Below, piece after piece: positions 5,389-7,449 of a DNA stretch of 7,449 nt. Below the pieces are notes generated by a model. That model had not been told where the DNA came from and made no database searches. It saw only the letters and a list, made by a program, of their open reading frames with translations. This DNA comes from Nitrososphaerota archaeon (GTDB lineage Archaea; Thermoproteota; Nitrososphaeria; Nitrososphaerales; Nitrosopumilaceae), in NCBI GenBank assembly GCA_028867395.1, contig JAGWGO010000067.1, positions 1 to 7,449 of the forward strand. The letters run 5' to 3'. The stretch's first letter is position 1. Every line of letters starts with the position of its first letter. A program made the translations under genes and the position numbers.

Positions 5389-5938
5389 AGGGGGTTGGAG
5401 TCTTAAGTGTTCCAATCCTTACTAGCCCTTTTTCAGTAATCTTATAGGTAAATGGTTTCGTTTGCATGTCTCTCTCTACCAAACCCTCTTCAAACAGCTT
5501 CTTCATCATGCGTGATGTATGTTCTCGTGTTCTACCTATTGTGACCTGGATGTCACGTGATGTCATGGGTTTTTCTGTGATTAATCGCAACACATATTCC
5601 GTGGCGCTTCCAAAGTTCATATTCTGAATCCTCTCCCTAGGTTTTTCTTCTTTTACCTGTACAACTACCTCAGGTTCCTTCTTTTGCTCTCTTGGCTTTG
5701 GAATTTGTGCCTGAATAGGTTCTTCAGGTTCTTTGGTTAATTCAAATGAATCAAGCCTAATTTTCATATCGATTAGTAGATTTTCATAATATTGTACACG
5801 TTCTAGCAAAATTTTTAGATCATTTGTCTGTGAACTCAGGCGTGGTTTGATCTTATTGTAAATTACTATGCTTGCAAGACCAATCACAAATGAAGCTATT
5901 ACGCTTAGAATCATTCCTGCATCTATATCCACTAACAT
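5387..5938 (-). CDS. Membrane-anchored winged-helix (MarR/ArsR-like fold) protein
   Basis: 183 residues from the ATG at 5938; a GTG at 5944 would add two. Residues about 8-28 (GMILSVIASFVIGLASIVIYN) form one membrane segment. Acidic residues before it and NKIKPRL after it predict the N-terminus outside and the bulk in the cytoplasm. Residues about 38-66 look like a short coiled coil. A Pro/Glu/Lys-rich linker (about 69-105) leads to a winged helix (about 108-178). The latter contains ATEYVLRLITEKPMTSRDI, a likely recognition helix near TREHTSRMMKKLFEEGLV, and the wing KPFTYKITEKG. It therefore resembles a DNA-binding domain tethered to the membrane, either a one-component sensor or a DNA anchor. 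I do not recognise a named family and no ligand domain is visible. Its promoter region holds GTGA/TCAC motifs. Confidence 0.8.
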   Translation of the reverse strand: MLVDIDAGMILSVIASFVIGLASIVIYNKIKPRLSSQTNDLKILLERVQYYENLLIDMKIRLDSFELTKEPEEPIQAQIPKPREQKKEPEVVVQVKEEKPRERIQNMNFGSATEYVLRLITEKPMTSRDIQVTIGRTREHTSRMMKKLFEEGLVERDMQTKPFTYKITEKGLVRIGTLKTPTP

Positions 5939-6006
5939 CACCACATATCATCTAATAATGTGATTTATCATATTTGAATAAAATAATTTCACATAATGCC
6001 TATCAA

Positions 6007-6039
6007 TCACGAACATAATTCATCACAGATTATTCGTGA
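6007..6039. promoter_or_regulatory. TCACGAA inverted repeat upstream of the membrane winged-helix gene
   Basis: Perfect 7-bp arms TCACGAA (6007-6013) and TTCGTGA (6033-6039), spaced 19 bases, lie about 70-100 bases before the start at 5938. Arm centres are 26 bp apart, about 2.5 turns. Direct copies of TCACGAA follow at 6099-6105 and 6197-6203 inside the neighbouring gene. A second pair, ATGTGA (5958-5963) and TCACAT (5989-5994), flanks the likely core promoter. Together they suggest an operator, possibly autoregulatory. Confidence 0.35.
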
Positions 6040-6063
6040 AATAGACACTAGAACATGAGAAAA

Positions 6064-6456
6064 TCACAGTTTGCACATGCGATTTAGTAGCTCTTGTATC
6101 ACGAACATGACTTCATCCTCACGTTCAGGAAAAACATCACTATTTTTTATCACAGAAACCTGCTCTGAAAGCCGATTTATCACATCAGTATCCTCCTCAC
6201 GAATGATCCCCATGGCCTTGAGAAGTATCCAAGAATAGCATAATGCCTGGAACTTCTCCTGACACTGGTTAACTTGCCTGTAGAAAGCCCCCTTGCTTAT
6301 CCCAAACTGTTGCTCTATCAGATTCCGCCTCTTTAAAATAATTTCAATCTGACGCTCAGTAAATGATGATTTTTTTATAATTTGTCTTATTATATTGTTT
6401 AAATTATTAGGCGGGGGTTCGCTCAAAGCTATACAAAACTGTATAACTTCATTCAA
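6064..6456 (-). CDS. Small HTH-like protein of unknown function
   Basis: 130 residues; no named family recognised. Residues about 33-68 suggest a helix-turn-helix: FTERQIEIILKRRNLI (32-47), then the turn FGISKGAFYRQVNQCQEKF (51-69), in the style of archaeal regulators that read 'TerQ-eII ... S-gafyR'. The C-terminal half is helical (QALCYSWILLKAMG; then INRLSEQVSVI and EVMFVIQELLNRM) and could mediate dimerisation. There is no membrane segment or signal peptide. The start is TTG, directly preceded by an in-frame stop at 6457-6459; the next ATG in frame is about 80 codons later and would destroy the HTH. It is divergent from GGGP synthase across only 34 bp, so the two promoters must overlap and regulation of the lipid/DP2 operon by this protein is possible (inference). 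Confidence 0.7.
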   Translation of the reverse strand: MNEVIQFCIALSEPPPNNLNNIIRQIIKKSSFTERQIEIILKRRNLIEQQFGISKGAFYRQVNQCQEKFQALCYSWILLKAMGIIREEDTDVINRLSEQVSVIKNSDVFPEREDEVMFVIQELLNRMCKL

Positions 6457-6461
6457 TTAAA

Positions 6462-6469
6462 CTTTTAAC
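6462..6469 (+). promoter_or_regulatory. TATA-like box of the GGGP synthase-DP2 operon
   Basis: CTTTTAAC is centred about 25 bases before the ATG at 6491, the spacing for a leaderless transcript. It lies in the 34-bp gap shared with the divergent HTH-like gene, so occupancy by either promoter may exclude the other. Confidence 0.4.
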
Positions 6470-6490
6470 GAATAGTTATCAACCAGTCAT

Positions 6491-7240
6491 ATGAAAAATG
6501 TAGAAAGCTATCTTCAAACCACTAGAAAGAACAAAGGTGCCTTACTTTTCGTATTGATAGACTCTGAAAACAATGGATCCAAATCAGCGCAAACCCTAGC
6601 CAAGGAAGCTGAAAACAATGGCGCGTCAGTCATATTGGTTGGTGGCTCATCTGCAACAGACCAATTATCAATGGCAGAGACTGTCAAAAATATAAAAAGT
6701 TCTGTAAAGATTCCAGTAATTCTCTTTCCAGGAAATATTACGGGAGTTGTTCCTGGAGCAGACGCTATCTTATTTAGCTCACTTTTGAATTCGGAAAATC
6801 CATATTTTATATCTCAAGCCCAAGCCTTGGGGGCTCCAAATGTTCTGAGATTTGGTTTAGAGCCTCTCCCGACAGCTTACATCATAATCGGTGAGGGAAC
6901 AACAGTCTGGCATGTTGGTTCGGTCAGAACCATACCATTTGACAAGCCGAGTTTGGCTGCCATGTATGCCTTGTCTGCACAGTTTATGGGAATGAGATTT
7001 GTGTACTTGGAGGCAGGATCTGGCGCAAAATCAAATGTAAAACCAGAGATGGTAGCGGCAGTCCGAAAACTCTTTAAGGGATTTCTCATAGTTGGTGGAG
7101 GTATTAGGGATGCCAAAACAGCTGGTGAGATTGTCAAGGCAGGCGCAGATGCAATAGTGATAGGCACATTCATTGAGAAGGGCGGAAGTTTCAAGACAAT
7201 AGCCGATATCGTAAAAACCATCCAATCCGTAAGGAAATAG
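6491..7240 (+). CDS. Geranylgeranylglyceryl phosphate synthase (GGGP synthase)
   Basis: A 249-residue TIM-barrel enzyme of the PcrB/GGGPS family. It joins sn-glycerol-1-phosphate to geranylgeranyl diphosphate, the first ether bond of archaeal membrane lipids, at the cytoplasmic membrane face. Visible family motifs: LIDSEN with the Mg-binding Asp24 (22-27), ILVGGSSATD (48-57), PVILFPGNITGVVPGADAILF split over 75-84 and 85-95, YIIIGEGTTVWHVG (130-143), YLEAGSGA (172-179), and the phosphate-binding loops VGGGIRD (201-207) and VIGTFIEKG (223-231). Length is normal for the family. The ATG start is supported by the upstream TATA-like box. DP2 begins one base after the stop codon, so lipid and replication genes are co-transcribed. 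Confidence 0.96.
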   Translation: MKNVESYLQTTRKNKGALLFVLIDSENNGSKSAQTLAKEAENNGASVILVGGSSATDQLSMAETVKNIKSSVKIPVILFPGNITGVVPGADAILFSSLLNSENPYFISQAQALGAPNVLRFGLEPLPTAYIIIGEGTTVWHVGSVRTIPFDKPSLAAMYALSAQFMGMRFVYLEAGSGAKSNVKPEMVAAVRKLFKGFLIVGGGIRDAKTAGEIVKAGADAIVIGTFIEKGGSFKTIADIVKTIQSVRK

Positions 7241-7241
7241 C

Positions 7242-7449
7242 ATGTCTGAAAACATTGCATTGAGACTCAGGGAAGTCCCGATGCCAGAATCATATTTTGA
7301 TTATTATAACAAGATATCAAATGAGGTCTTTACAATCTTCGAAAAGGCAGCTGCAGCAAAGGCAACCTTGTCTGATTCGTCCGGAATGGTCGAACCTAAG
7401 ATAGCATTCGATCTCTCAGACCGCGTATCAAAAATGCACGACATCGACG
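7242..7449 (+). CDS. polC: DNA polymerase D (PolD) large subunit DP2, N-terminal fragment
   Basis: Only the first 69 codons are in the window. ESYFDYYNKISNEVFTIFEKA (residues 16-36) and the later KIAFDLSDRVSKM match the start of archaeal DP2 proteins, which open with an EYF-x2-L/Y-x3-I helix followed by a 'DLA-RVE' stretch (recalled from Pyrococcus DP2). DP2 is the catalytic polymerase subunit and pairs with the DP1 encoded at 1472-2902. The gene starts one base after the GGGP synthase stop, with a purine-rich AAGGAAA about 7-13 bases before the ATG that may act as a ribosome binding site inside the operon. Confidence 0.85.
   Translation, partial: MSENIALRLREVPMPESYFDYYNKISNEVFTIFEKAAAAKATLSDSSGMVEPKIAFDLSDRVSKMHDID

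Noticed and set aside
5351..5390. Inverted repeat as an intrinsic terminator or tRNA fragment
   Set aside because: No T-run follows on either strand and no cloverleaf or tRNA consensus (TTCGA loop, acceptor stem) can be drawn.
6877..7260. Long - strand frames inside GGGP synthase
   Set aside because: They overlap a clearly recognised conserved enzyme and show no domain of their own.

Overview
The window looks like chromosomal DNA of an AT-rich ammonia-oxidising-type archaeon (Thaumarchaeota/Nitrososphaerota, probably Nitrosopumilales-like). This rests on family-D DNA polymerase subunits, an archaeal Orc1/Cdc6 initiator, a geranylgeranylglyceryl phosphate synthase (ether-lipid synthesis), TATA-like boxes about 25 bases before several start codons (leaderless transcripts), and frequent GTG/TTG starts. 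The exact genus is inference.

The centre of the window is a probable chromosomal replication origin at about 4160-4586, beside the start of cdc6. It has a stretch of about 93% A+T (4191-4250) that could serve as the unwinding element. Next come one ORB-like box on the + strand (4252-4272) and two identical 26-bp ORB boxes on the - strand (4345-4370 and 4406-4431). A dense set of GTTAA/TTAAC motifs runs up to the start of a small winged-helix gene.

Left arm: a PAC2-family protein (87-821, -), a SpoIIM/DUF95-type membrane protein (857-1393, -), the PolD small subunit DP1 (1472-2902, +), and cdc6 (2903-4147, -), whose stop codon directly abuts that of DP1. Right arm: an unrecognised winged-helix protein (4587-4982, +), a 48-residue AbrB-like protein (4979-5125, -), a 261-bp gap, a membrane-anchored winged-helix protein (5387-5938, -), a small HTH-like protein (6064-6456, -), then GGGP synthase (6491-7240, +) followed after 1 bp by the start of the PolD large subunit DP2 (7242 to the window end).

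The theme is replication: initiator, candidate origin and both PolD subunits lie within about 6 kb. Four small, mostly unrecognised, probable DNA-binding proteins sit between the origin and the DP2 operon. The most promising undescribed element is the origin-adjacent winged-helix gene together with the GTTAA array in front of it, which could be an accessory initiator or an origin-linked self-regulated repressor. The membrane-tethered winged-helix protein is a second candidate. No mobile element, CRISPR array, rRNA or tRNA was seen.
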